Of a stretch of DNA of 39,425 nt, positions 6,216 to 13,729 are shown one piece after another (positions within the stretch are counted from its first letter, which is position 1; the number at the start of each line of letters is the position of its first letter). Both the position numbers and the translations under genes were made by a program. The DNA is from CAZTTG01 sp964615935. Its GTDB lineage: Bacteria > Planctomycetota > UBA1135 > GCA-002686595. The notes beneath the pieces are model-generated. The model was not told the DNA's origin, did not search any database, and saw nothing but the letters and a program-made list of their open reading frames with translations. The DNA lies in assembly GCA_964615935.1 (NCBI GenBank), contig CAZTTG010000057.1:1-39425 (forward strand). The letters run 5' to 3'.

Positions 6216-8750
6216 TCAGCGCGGTTCCTTAGCGCCGGAGACGCGGACGCGGAAGCGCGCCGTCTTGGCGCGGTCCTTTCCGGCCTCTCGATTCGCGTTC
6301 GCCTGCAGGTGCAGGAATCGGCGGCCGTGGAAGACCTCCTGCTCGGCGCGGGTGAGCCGAAAGGGCAGGGGTGAGCCGTCGGCGGCGGTCACCTCGACCG
6401 AGGCCTCGATGGCCGCGCCCTCCGGAAGGACCTCGGTCACCTCGACCCGCTCGCCGATCCGCCAGTCGTCGGGGTCGGTGCCGTAGATGTCCCACCCGCG
6501 CGCGTGGAAGCCCTCGTCCCACTCGAGGACGACGTCGAAGCCGCCCTCCTCGCGAGGGACCAGCGCCCGGCTCTCGCGCGGATCGGCGACCGCCCGGAAG
6601 GGCCGCAGCGAGGGGTCCCCGATCAGGATCCGGTTGGCGCCGCCGCCCTGCATTACCGCCTCGGCCGACTCGTGCGGCGCGCCGGGCCGGGGAAGGTCGA
6701 GGTGCAGCTCGCCGCCCGCCGCCAGGAAGACGTCGTCCCAGGTGGACTTGATCGCCTCGCCGAGCGAGGCCCCCTCGCGCAGCGCGAAGCCCGACTCGAG
6801 GTCGACGCTGAAGCCGTGGTTCGCGGCGATCGGCGCCAGGAAGGCGGTCGCCCCGGCGTCGAGGATCGCCAGGCCGAGGCTCTCCTCGGGCGGCAGCTCG
6901 TGGACCGTCACGCGATCGGTGACCCCGAAGGTGGAGACGATGTCCCCCTCGACGAAGACGCGCTGGGTAGCGGCGGAGTGGCAGGTGCCGCTCCAGACGA
7001 TCGGTCCATCGAGGGAGAGCGCGCGGATGTCCGCCGCCGTGATGCGCGCCAGCTCGCCCTTCGGATCGCAGCCCACGAGCTTCGGGTCGTAGGCCCAGTG
7101 CTTCGAGTGGTCGAGGTTGCGCGCGCCGGCGAAGAGCCAGATCCCCTGCGGATCGCCGTTGCCGGTGAGCTGGATCACCGCCGCCTCCTCGAGCATGCCC
7201 AGCTTCTCGCGCGCCCAGGCCAGGCAGTCGGGGTCGTCCTCGACGCAGGCGAAGCCGATCCCCGGCCCGGAGAAGCCCGCCGCCTCCTCGTGGTCCCCGA
7301 GGTAGCTGGCCCAGATCGTCGAGCGCATCCCGCTGGTGACGAAGGCGTTGATCCACCGGCTGCCCGGAAGTCCGCCCTCGTGGAGCCGCTTGGTACGCTC
7401 CCACAGCGCCCTGAGCCCCTCGGCGTCGCGGCTGGTGAAGTAGCCGAAGCAGAGGTCGGGGAGGGCGTCCCCGTCGAGGCGCGCCGAGAGCAGCAGGATC
7501 CGGCGGTGCAGGTTGACGTCGAGCAGCTCGGGCGGCAGCACGATGAGCGCGTTCTCCGGGGCGAGCTCGCCCAGGCGCGCCTCGAGCGCGTCCAGCCGGT
7601 CGGGGGACGCCTCGATCCGCTCGGCGCGGTGCCAGGCGGCCACCTCGCCGGCGATCTCCGCGAAGCGCCGGTGCGCGGGGTCCTCCCCGGCGAGCCCCAT
7701 CTCGACCACGACGTAGGAGACCGAGGGACGGTCGGCGCTCCGCGGAGGAGCGGCGGGCGCCCGCTCCTCGAGCTCGATCCCCTCCAGCAGCTCGGATTCG
7801 GGATCCTCGGCCCGGATCGCCCGCCAGCACTCCCGCGCCTCGTCGGGGTTCCCCAGGGCCTCGTGGTAGAGGCCATGGAAGTACAGCACGTACGCGCGTG
7901 CGTCCGGCTCGGCGTCGAGGCGCAGCCACTCGTCCTGCACCTCGATGGCCTGCTCGAGGGCATCCTGCCGGCCCAGCGCGGCCGCCAGGTAGAAGAGCAC
8001 CTGCGAGCGCAGCTCGGCATCGAGGTCGGGGGCCTCGAGCGCCAGGCGGAAGATCCGCTCCGCCTCGGCCATCTCCTGGTGCTCGAAGAAGAGGTCCAGC
8101 CCGGCGTGGAGGAGCTCGCTGGCCTCGGCGCTCCCGGCGTCGAGCGCTACGAGGTGCGAGCCCGCAGCGAGCTCCCGCTGGCCGAGCAGGGTGGAGACCA
8201 GCAGCCTCGCGCCCTCGGCGACCTCGGCCCGGATCCGCCCGCGCAGGAGGGTCGCCTTCCAGCCCTCCTCGCCGTGATCGAGGTCCACCACGGCCGGTCC
8301 CGCGATGCGCAGCACGGCGACACCCGCCAGATCCAGGGTGTAGACCGAGTCGAGGGGAATCGCGAAGTGGTTGTGCGCGTCGAGCGGCTCGGGCCGGGCG
8401 CTCTCGACGGTCATCGAGAGGCTCAGCGTCGCGGCGCTGATCGAGCCGTAGGCGGGCGTCTCGCTGAGGGCGTCGAGCCCGAAGAGGGCGAGCGCAGCGA
8501 AGAGGAGGACCGCCGCCGCCTTGCCGAGGAGGCGGAGGGGAGCCTGGCGCTTCTGTCGGGCGCCTTCGGCCCGCGGTCGCCTGAGCAGCTCGCTGAGCGC
8601 CCGCTCCTCGCGCAGCTCGCGGCGGCAGTCCTCACAGGCGGCGAGGTGCGCGGCGACCGCGGCCCGCTCCTCGCGGCCCGCGGCCTCGTCGACCACCTCG
8701 AAGAGCAGGGGGCGGATTCGCTGGCACTCGCTGGTCTGGTTGTCGTTCAT
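6216..8750 (-). CDS. zinc-finger anti-sigma factor fused to TPR and putative clan-CD (gingipain/caspase-like) peptidase domain
   Basis: 844 residues. Residues 9-45 carry a zf-HC2 anti-sigma finger (H35-x3-C39-x2-C42), followed by a basic linker and one membrane helix at about 73-92. The remainder should be periplasmic: a FecR-like beta region (about 100-200), TPR-like helices (about 200-310; FEHQEMAEAERIFRLALE, ALEQAIEVQDEW) and a large domain from about 325. That domain has alpha/beta features of clan CD peptidases: VIQLTGNGDPQGIWLFAG, IVWSGTCHSAATQ with candidate catalytic Cys590, GLAILDAGATAFLAP and LREGASLGEAI. The peptidase call is a similarity judged by eye, and the His partner is uncertain. 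The gene starts 16 bases after the ECF sigma stop, so it should hold that sigma factor at the membrane. Confidence 0.8.
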   Translation of the reverse strand: MNDNQTSECQRIRPLLFEVVDEAAGREERAAVAAHLAACEDCRRELREERALSELLRRPRAEGARQKRQAPLRLLGKAAAVLLFAALALFGLDALSETPAYGSISAATLSLSMTVESARPEPLDAHNHFAIPLDSVYTLDLAGVAVLRIAGPAVVDLDHGEEGWKATLLRGRIRAEVAEGARLLVSTLLGQRELAAGSHLVALDAGSAEASELLHAGLDLFFEHQEMAEAERIFRLALEAPDLDAELRSQVLFYLAAALGRQDALEQAIEVQDEWLRLDAEPDARAYVLYFHGLYHEALGNPDEARECWRAIRAEDPESELLEGIELEERAPAAPPRSADRPSVSYVVVEMGLAGEDPAHRRFAEIAGEVAAWHRAERIEASPDRLDALEARLGELAPENALIVLPPELLDVNLHRRILLLSARLDGDALPDLCFGYFTSRDAEGLRALWERTKRLHEGGLPGSRWINAFVTSGMRSTIWASYLGDHEEAAGFSGPGIGFACVEDDPDCLAWAREKLGMLEEAAVIQLTGNGDPQGIWLFAGARNLDHSKHWAYDPKLVGCDPKGELARITAADIRALSLDGPIVWSGTCHSAATQRVFVEGDIVSTFGVTDRVTVHELPPEESLGLAILDAGATAFLAPIAANHGFSVDLESGFALREGASLGEAIKSTWDDVFLAAGGELHLDLPRPGAPHESAEAVMQGGGANRILIGDPSLRPFRAVADPRESRALVPREEGGFDVVLEWDEGFHARGWDIYGTDPDDWRIGERVEVTEVLPEGAAIEASVEVTAADGSPLPFRLTRAEQEVFHGRRFLHLQANANREAGKDRAKTARFRVRVSGAKEPR

Positions 8751-8766
8751 GGTTCCGGGTCCCGCC

Positions 8767-9279
8767 TCATTCGCCGATCAGTCGCCGTCGTAGCTCCTTG
8801 CGCGCCTCGTAGATCCGCCCCCGCACCGTCGAGACGGGGACGTCCAGCTCCTGGGCGATCTCCTCGTAGGAGAGCCCCGCACGGTAGCGCCTCTGCAGCA
8901 CGTCCCGATGGATCGCCGTCAGCCGCTCCACCTCGCTCCAGATCCACTCCGCCGAGCGATCGCGGGCGACCGCTTCGATCCGGCTGAGCTCGACCGTCTC
9001 GCCCCTCAGCTCCGCCCGGCGCCGGTGCTCGGCGCAGCAGTTCCGGGCGATCGTGACCAGCCATCCCCGGAGTCGCCGGGGCTCGGCCAGCCGGTCGAGG
9101 CCGCGGAGCGCGAGGTAGAAGGTCTGCTGGACCACCTCCTCGACCTCGTCGGGATCGGCGACCCGCCGCATGACGACCCGTCGAACGGCCCGGTCGTGGC
9201 GCCGCACCACCTCGCCGAAGCGGGCGGTGTCTCCCGCGAGGATCTCCTCGACCAGCGCAGCGTCGTCCGGGGCTCCCAT
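8767..9279 (-). CDS. ECF-family RNA polymerase sigma factor
   Basis: 170 residues. Region 2 covers about 10-75 (LVEEILAGDTARFGEVVRRH, DEVEEVVQQTFYLALRGLDR, LRGWLVTIARNCCAEHRRR). Region 4 covers about 115-168 (LTAIHRDVLQRRYRAGLSYE, EIAQELDVPVSTVRGRIYEA). The length and the absence of region 3 fit the ECF group. It heads a three-gene minus-strand operon with its cognate membrane anti-sigma factor immediately downstream, so it should respond to an envelope signal. An inverted repeat lies 37 bases upstream of its ATG. Confidence 0.95.
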   Translation of the reverse strand: MGAPDDAALVEEILAGDTARFGEVVRRHDRAVRRVVMRRVADPDEVEEVVQQTFYLALRGLDRLAEPRRLRGWLVTIARNCCAEHRRRAELRGETVELSRIEAVARDRSAEWIWSEVERLTAIHRDVLQRRYRAGLSYEEIAQELDVPVSTVRGRIYEARKELRRRLIGE

Positions 9280-9315
9280 CGTCGATCCCGAGGGGTGGGG
9301 GATCGATTCCTCCCG

Positions 9316-9338
9316 CCACCCCTAGAATGACGGGGTGG
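9316..9338. promoter_or_regulatory. perfect 7-bp inverted repeat upstream of the sigma gene
   Basis: CCACCCC (9316-9322), a 9-base spacer and GGGGTGG (9332-9338) lie 37-59 bases upstream of the sigma-factor ATG. This could be an operator or a leader hairpin. A poor -35-like TTGATT lies just upstream on the minus strand; no convincing ECF autoregulatory promoter was identified. Confidence 0.35.
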
Positions 9339-9414
9339 GGAGCGCGGGAATCAAAGGAAACCGGCGGAATCCCCCGGCTCGCTTCGGGCCGGGTCTCCAG
9401 GGGCCGCCCGCCGA

Positions 9415-10236
9415 CTACTCGACGTCCCGCCCGAAGGGATCCTCCTCGCCGGCCTCGAGCCGCGCCGCGATCGCCGCCGCGAGGGGGTTGGCCGGGGTCC
9501 GCTCGACGGCGGCCCTCACCAGGCGCCGGGCCTCGTCCGCGTCGCCGAGCACGTGGGCCGCGAGCGCCGCCGTGATCAGCGGCCGCTCGTCGTGCGGGAG
9601 CCCCGCGGCCCCCGCGCGCAGGTGCACGAGCGCCCCCTCCGCGTCGTGCCCGAGAAGCGGCGGCGCGAACAGCTTGCGGTTGCCCAGCACCACCTGGGCG
9701 TAGGGATTCGCCGGATCCAGCTCGAGCGCGCGCTCGAGCGCCGCGGTGGCCTTTCGCTGGACCGCGATCGCGCTGGCCATCCCCGTGATCCGGCAGCACA
9801 GGAGGCTGGCGCGGATGCGATGGCTGTCGCTCTTGTCCTCGCCGGCGTCGATCGCGCAGGCGATCGCCTCCAGCCCGGCCTCGACGTCGCGCGCGGTCTC
9901 CGGCGCGATCTCTTCGTGCAGGGGCCGGCCGACCGCCAGCCCTCGGCCGAGGTCGCGGGTGTAGATCCGCTCGAGGTGGGTCTCGGCCAGCACGCGCCAG
10001 GCCGCGCCGTCCCCGGGGTCGCGCTCCACCAGGGCGCGCTGTTCGGCGAGGAAGGCGTCCAGCGACTCCGTCTGGCAGAGCTGCCGCACCCGCGCCAGCT
10101 CGAGGCTGCGATCGGTCGGCCCCGCGCCCACCAGCGCCGGGGCCTCGACGTCGCGCCCGAGCCGCGCGGCCACGAGGACGGCCGCGCCCAGGAGGGTGAT
10201 GAAACCGACGGAGAGGAAGCGCGCGCGTCTGGTCAT
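9415..10236 (-). CDS. membrane-anchored TPR protein
   Basis: 273 residues if started at the ATG whose product begins MTRRARFLSVGFITLLGAAV; an upstream ATG at 10311 would add 25 residues without a signal. The N-terminal hydrophobic helix (about 8-26) is an anchor or signal peptide. The rest is helical with TPR-like units: LDAFLAEQRALVERDPGDGA/AWRVLAETHLERIY (about 65-100), KATAALERALELDPANPYAQ/VVLGN (about 165-190) and ITAALAAHVLGDADEARRLV/RAAVERTPANP (about 225-260). No catalytic residues were recognised. It is transcribed in the same direction as the sigma operon but 135 bases upstream of it, so probably separately. Confidence 0.8.
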   Translation of the reverse strand: MTRRARFLSVGFITLLGAAVLVAARLGRDVEAPALVGAGPTDRSLELARVRQLCQTESLDAFLAEQRALVERDPGDGAAWRVLAETHLERIYTRDLGRGLAVGRPLHEEIAPETARDVEAGLEAIACAIDAGEDKSDSHRIRASLLCCRITGMASAIAVQRKATAALERALELDPANPYAQVVLGNRKLFAPPLLGHDAEGALVHLRAGAAGLPHDERPLITAALAAHVLGDADEARRLVRAAVERTPANPLAAAIAARLEAGEEDPFGRDVE

Positions 10237-10361
10237 GGGGCGAGGCGCCAGCTTACTGGGAACTGGCGCGACCGTCTTGCGCCGAGTCCCTGGGGTCCGG
10301 CCGAAATGCACCTTCCGTGGTACGCTGGGGCCCTCGGAGCACGCCTCGCCCGGCCGCCACA

Positions 10362-11630
10362 GTGAGTCCCCTCCACGCCTCCTCGCTCTGCGCGCTGATC
10401 CTCCTGGCCTCGCCCGCCGCGCGCTCCCAGGTGCAGCACGGTGACGTCCTCATCACGAAGTACGGGCTGACAGGAACGACGAGCATCCAGCACTACCGCG
10501 GCGACGGGACTCACGTGCTCTCGACGGTCGGCGGCAGCGGGGATCGATTCCTCGGCCCCGCGCTCCTGCCGGACGGACGCCTCCTGGCGAACCGGCGCAA
10601 TCCCAACGGCTTCAACCTCTTCGACGCGGCGACCGGGCTGCCGCTCGACAGCCGCGACACGCCGGCCCTGACCCAGCTCACCGGCGACGGCGGCGCGCTC
10701 TCCGACGGGACGGTCGCGATCGTCGAGCAGTCGACCGGCGCGCTGCTCTTCGCCCTGGACGGGACGCACATCGCGACGCTCGCGGATCCGGGGATCTTCC
10801 TCGCCTACTCGCTCTTCGTCGACGAGAACGACGACGTGTGGATCGGTGACCTCCGGCACCCGGGCGTGGACGAGGGGGCGGTGTGGCACTTCAGACGGAA
10901 CGGGACGCTGATCCGCTCCATCGCCACGCCCTTCAGCGTCGGCGACCTGGTCGTGGCGACGGACGGGTCCATCTGGGCGACGGACTACCGCAACGGTGAC
11001 GTGTACGGGCTGGACTCGACGGGCGCGGTGCTCACGAGCTTCGCGACGCCCCTGCCCACGCCGCAGTTCCACGGGATCGCGATGGCAATCGACGGCACGC
11101 TGCTGGTCACGAGCTACGGGGCGAGCGAGGTGCTGCGCTACGACCTGGACGGAACCCCGCTGGGCCAGTTCCCGCTCACCTCCAGCAACCTCTGGGGCTT
11201 CATGGCGGTCGTCCGCGAGCCGGTGGGCGCGCGCTACTGCGCGGCCGCGTCGAGCTCGCTCGGCGTCGCCGCCTCGATCTTCGCCTCGGGCTCGGCGAGC
11301 GCGTCGGCGGCGGACCTGCGGCTCGCCGCCCGGCCGGTGCCGGACGGGCCGGGGATCTTCTTTCACGGCTCGAACCAGATCCAGATCCCCTTCGGATGCG
11401 GCTTCCTGTGCACGGCCGGGGGCGTGCGCCGCGGAGAGGTCGTGTGGGCGGCGGGGGGGGTGGCGACCTACGCCTACGACGGCTCCAGCTCGCAGCGCTC
11501 CCTGGCGGCCCACGTCGCCCAGGTGCGGGGCTTCCAGTACTGGTTCCGCGATCCGGCGGGCGCGGGGCAGTGCACCTCGGGGGCGACCTTCAACACTTCG
11601 GACGCGATGGCGATCACCGTGCTCCCGTGA
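10362..11630 (+). CDS. secreted NHL/SGL-like beta-propeller with planctomycete-type C-terminal domain
   Basis: 422 residues from GTG 10362; an ATG at 10317 in frame is an alternative. The leader SPLHASSLCALILLASPAARSQ is followed by a propeller of about six blades (residues 25-285), with strands such as GPALLPDGRLLANRR, SLFVDENDDVWIGDLRHP, DLVVATDGSIWATDYRNGDV and GIAMAIDGTLLVTSYGASEV, like NHL or gluconolactonase-type propellers. The last 130 residues form a domain shared with three other proteins in this window: GIFFHGSNQIQIPFGCGFLC, then FQYWFRDPAGAG and a terminal SDAMAITVLP. Probably extracellular or surface attached; the ligand is unknown. Confidence 0.85.
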   Translation: MSPLHASSLCALILLASPAARSQVQHGDVLITKYGLTGTTSIQHYRGDGTHVLSTVGGSGDRFLGPALLPDGRLLANRRNPNGFNLFDAATGLPLDSRDTPALTQLTGDGGALSDGTVAIVEQSTGALLFALDGTHIATLADPGIFLAYSLFVDENDDVWIGDLRHPGVDEGAVWHFRRNGTLIRSIATPFSVGDLVVATDGSIWATDYRNGDVYGLDSTGAVLTSFATPLPTPQFHGIAMAIDGTLLVTSYGASEVLRYDLDGTPLGQFPLTSSNLWGFMAVVREPVGARYCAAASSSLGVAASIFASGSASASAADLRLAARPVPDGPGIFFHGSNQIQIPFGCGFLCTAGGVRRGEVVWAAGGVATYAYDGSSSQRSLAAHVAQVRGFQYWFRDPAGAGQCTSGATFNTSDAMAITVLP

Positions 11631-11651
11631 CCGCCTCGCGTCCCGGAGCCC

Positions 11652-12965
11652 TCAGAGCTCGCGCACCGCGAGCTCCTCGAAGGTGGCCTTCCCCCCCACC
11701 AGGCCCAGGCCGATGAAGGCGGGCTCCAGCGGCAGGTCGGCCTCGAGCAGGAGCGACTCGTCGACGTAGACCCAGGCGTGGTTCTCGCGCACGACCAGGA
11801 TCAGGTCCACCGCGGAGTCGGCCTTCAGGCGGGAGCTCGGGGAGTGGGCGATGCCACCCCGGGGCGTGTAGATGAAGGCCCCCTGCCCCAGGAGGATGGC
11901 CTCGCAATCTCCCCCATAGCGGATCTTGACGCCCCAGCAGCTCTCCCCGGTGCGCGCCTTCAGCCGAAGCGCACAGTCGCCGAACCGGCGCCCGGGGAGC
12001 TCGAGGTGGGACCAGTCCGAGCCGCTGGGATTCTCCCCCGCGATCGACCCGGGGCCGATCTGCCAGGTGGCGATCTCGTCCTGCGGGCTCAGGTCGGCGA
12101 GGACCGAGGTCCAGGAGCCGGGTTCGCCCAGGAGCTCGGCGGGGAGGTTCTTCTCGGGTGGGCTGAGCTTGGTGAACTCCCCGCCGTCGCCGCGCCGCTG
12201 GCTCAGCAGGGTCGCGAGCTCGGGCCGCAGGGGGAAGGCGTCGAGCCGCGCGTGCCAGCCCTGCTCGACCTTCTCCAGGGACTTCCCGAGGGCCTTGCGG
12301 ATCGGCTTGCCGTGGTAGTACTCCATGACCTTGCGGGGCTTGTAGGTCTCGAGCAGGTAGAGGAAGAAGCTGCCGCCCACGTCGTAGGCGTTGAGGCCCG
12401 GGTTCGCGCTCAGGAAGGCGTAGAAGTCCGGGTGCTCCACCAGGGTGCGCAGCTCGGGCAGGCTGCCGCGCTGGCGCTCATAGGCCGCCACCGAGTGCAC
12501 CGGGATCCCGTGCACGAACTCCAGCACGGCGTTGGCGATGCCCTCGGCGAAGAACATGTTGCGCGCCTCCTCGCCGGTCGGCTCCATGGCCGCCACGACG
12601 ATGTGCACCAGCTCGTGCTTGCGGGTCTGGTCGTTGTCCCAGGGGATGTGGCTCTCGCGCCCCGCGGAGTAGCCGCCCGTGCCGGAGACCCCGGTGATCT
12701 CCTTCAGCTCCGCCAGATCGTCGTAGAGGAAGATGCGGAAGGACTCGCTCTCGTCCACGCGCCCGGCGATCCCCAGCTCGGAGAGGATCTCGGCGTATTC
12801 GAGCTCCAGGAGGTGCGCGTGGCGGTCGACCGAAGCGCCGGCCCGCGAGCCCGCGCGGTAGCGGACGTGGAAGTGCTCGGTGACCTGTACCTCGCCCAGC
12901 CGGTCGTCCGGGGCCACGAGGATCGCCAGCAGGAGCGGCAGGATCGGGAAGGAGTTGAGGTTCAT
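11652..12965 (-). CDS. exported HExxH metallopeptidase-like protein with C-terminal beta-sandwich
   Basis: 437 residues starting MNLNSFPILPLLLAILVAPD (signal peptide). Residues about 30-260 resemble the peptidase MA-like/gluzincin superfamily. HELVH (about residue 120) gives the HExxH zinc motif, and AEGIANAVLEFVHG about 30 residues later supplies a plausible third Glu ligand. GGSFFLYLLETYKP resembles the helix after the active site in these proteins. Residues about 300-437 (SDWSHLELPGRRFGDCALRL, WGVKIRYGGDCEAI, VDLILVVRENHAWVYVDESL, PAFIGLGLVGGKATFEELAV) are a concanavalin-like jelly roll of the LamG/DUF1080 type, perhaps binding carbohydrate. It is convergent with the propeller gene, 21 bases apart. 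The start was chosen by signal peptide; the frame is open further upstream without homology. Confidence 0.85.
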   Translation of the reverse strand: MNLNSFPILPLLLAILVAPDDRLGEVQVTEHFHVRYRAGSRAGASVDRHAHLLELEYAEILSELGIAGRVDESESFRIFLYDDLAELKEITGVSGTGGYSAGRESHIPWDNDQTRKHELVHIVVAAMEPTGEEARNMFFAEGIANAVLEFVHGIPVHSVAAYERQRGSLPELRTLVEHPDFYAFLSANPGLNAYDVGGSFFLYLLETYKPRKVMEYYHGKPIRKALGKSLEKVEQGWHARLDAFPLRPELATLLSQRRGDGGEFTKLSPPEKNLPAELLGEPGSWTSVLADLSPQDEIATWQIGPGSIAGENPSGSDWSHLELPGRRFGDCALRLKARTGESCWGVKIRYGGDCEAILLGQGAFIYTPRGGIAHSPSSRLKADSAVDLILVVRENHAWVYVDESLLLEADLPLEPAFIGLGLVGGKATFEELAVREL

Positions 12966-13461
12966 GCCCCCGATCCTAGCCCGCCGACTGCGCCGGGCCG
13001 GCGGACCGTGACGCCTTCGACGCCTCGGTCCTCGCCGCGAGCTCGCGTCTCGGCGGAGCTGTCCGGGTCGGGGCGAAGGGGCAGTCCCCGCGCATCGGTT
13101 TCGCCCTCGCGGGGCGAACCCTGAACGCCCGGCAGCGCAAGTCCATGCGGGGCAAGCAGTTGCGGGCGTGCCCGGCGGTGCGTCCCGGACCGGGGACCGG
13201 CCCCCGGCCGGCGCGACTTGCTGTAGAGTGGTTCCGTCGTGAAGTCGGCTGCGGCGGGGACCCGCGGATCGACCGGGTTTGGAGGACGACGGGCGCGCCG
13301 CGCCTGGCCCGGCCCTTCCGAAGGGAAGACCCGAACGCAATCGGAGCCGCACTGGAAGGTCGTCGGCTCGTGGGCCGCGGTGGGCGTCGTGATCTCGACA
13401 CGATCCCGCCGGACCGCGTGGATGAGCGGACGACGTCGGAGGAGACGGAGAGGAGAGAAGC
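12966..13461. other. 496-bp divergent intergenic region
   Basis: Lies between the metallopeptidase gene (leftward) and the small exported protein (rightward), so it should hold both promoters. I see no convincing -35/-10 pair, hairpin or RNA. Open frames across it are GC-rich noise without domain matches. Confidence 0.4.
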
Positions 13462-13719
13462 ATGACAGCAAGAGGATCGCGCTTACGCCTTGCCGCGGGA
13501 GCACTGGCACTACTCGTCGCCCCCTTGGTCGCCTTCGCGGCCCTCGGCGACGAACGCCCGACCGGGAACGAAGCGACGCCTCGGGCCGGAAATCCGCAGC
13601 TGGGTGAAGCGAGCCCCTTCGAGGCCGAGCTGATCGAGCGCGCCCTGCCGCAGCCCACCGGACGGCGGGAGCCCGGCACGACCCTGGTCCGACCGCGGCT
13701 GGCGCGGCCCGAGCGTTGA
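13462..13719 (+). CDS. small exported protein of unknown function
   Basis: 85 residues. A strong Shine-Dalgarno (AGGAGAG about 6 bases before ATG) marks the start. MTARGSRLRLAAGALALLVA and PLVAFAALGDE form a signal peptide, leaving a mature peptide of roughly 55 residues rich in Pro, Arg and Glu without Cys or a recognisable domain. It ends 10 bases before the beta-helix gene, which has its own excellent GAGGAGG site, so the two are an operon. I do not recognise the family. Confidence 0.7.
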   Translation: MTARGSRLRLAAGALALLVAPLVAFAALGDERPTGNEATPRAGNPQLGEASPFEAELIERALPQPTGRREPGTTLVRPRLARPER

Positions 13720-13729
13720 GGAGGCCATC

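Noticed and set aside
4875..6374. Plus-strand 499-residue open frame rich in Val, Asp and Gly
   Set aside because: Antisense of the FG-GAP gene; the apparent repeats mirror the DxDxDG blades on the other strand.
6504..8987. Plus-strand 827-residue open frame
   Set aside because: Antisense of the anti-sigma/peptidase gene; no domain, no signal peptide, codon pattern explained by the real gene.
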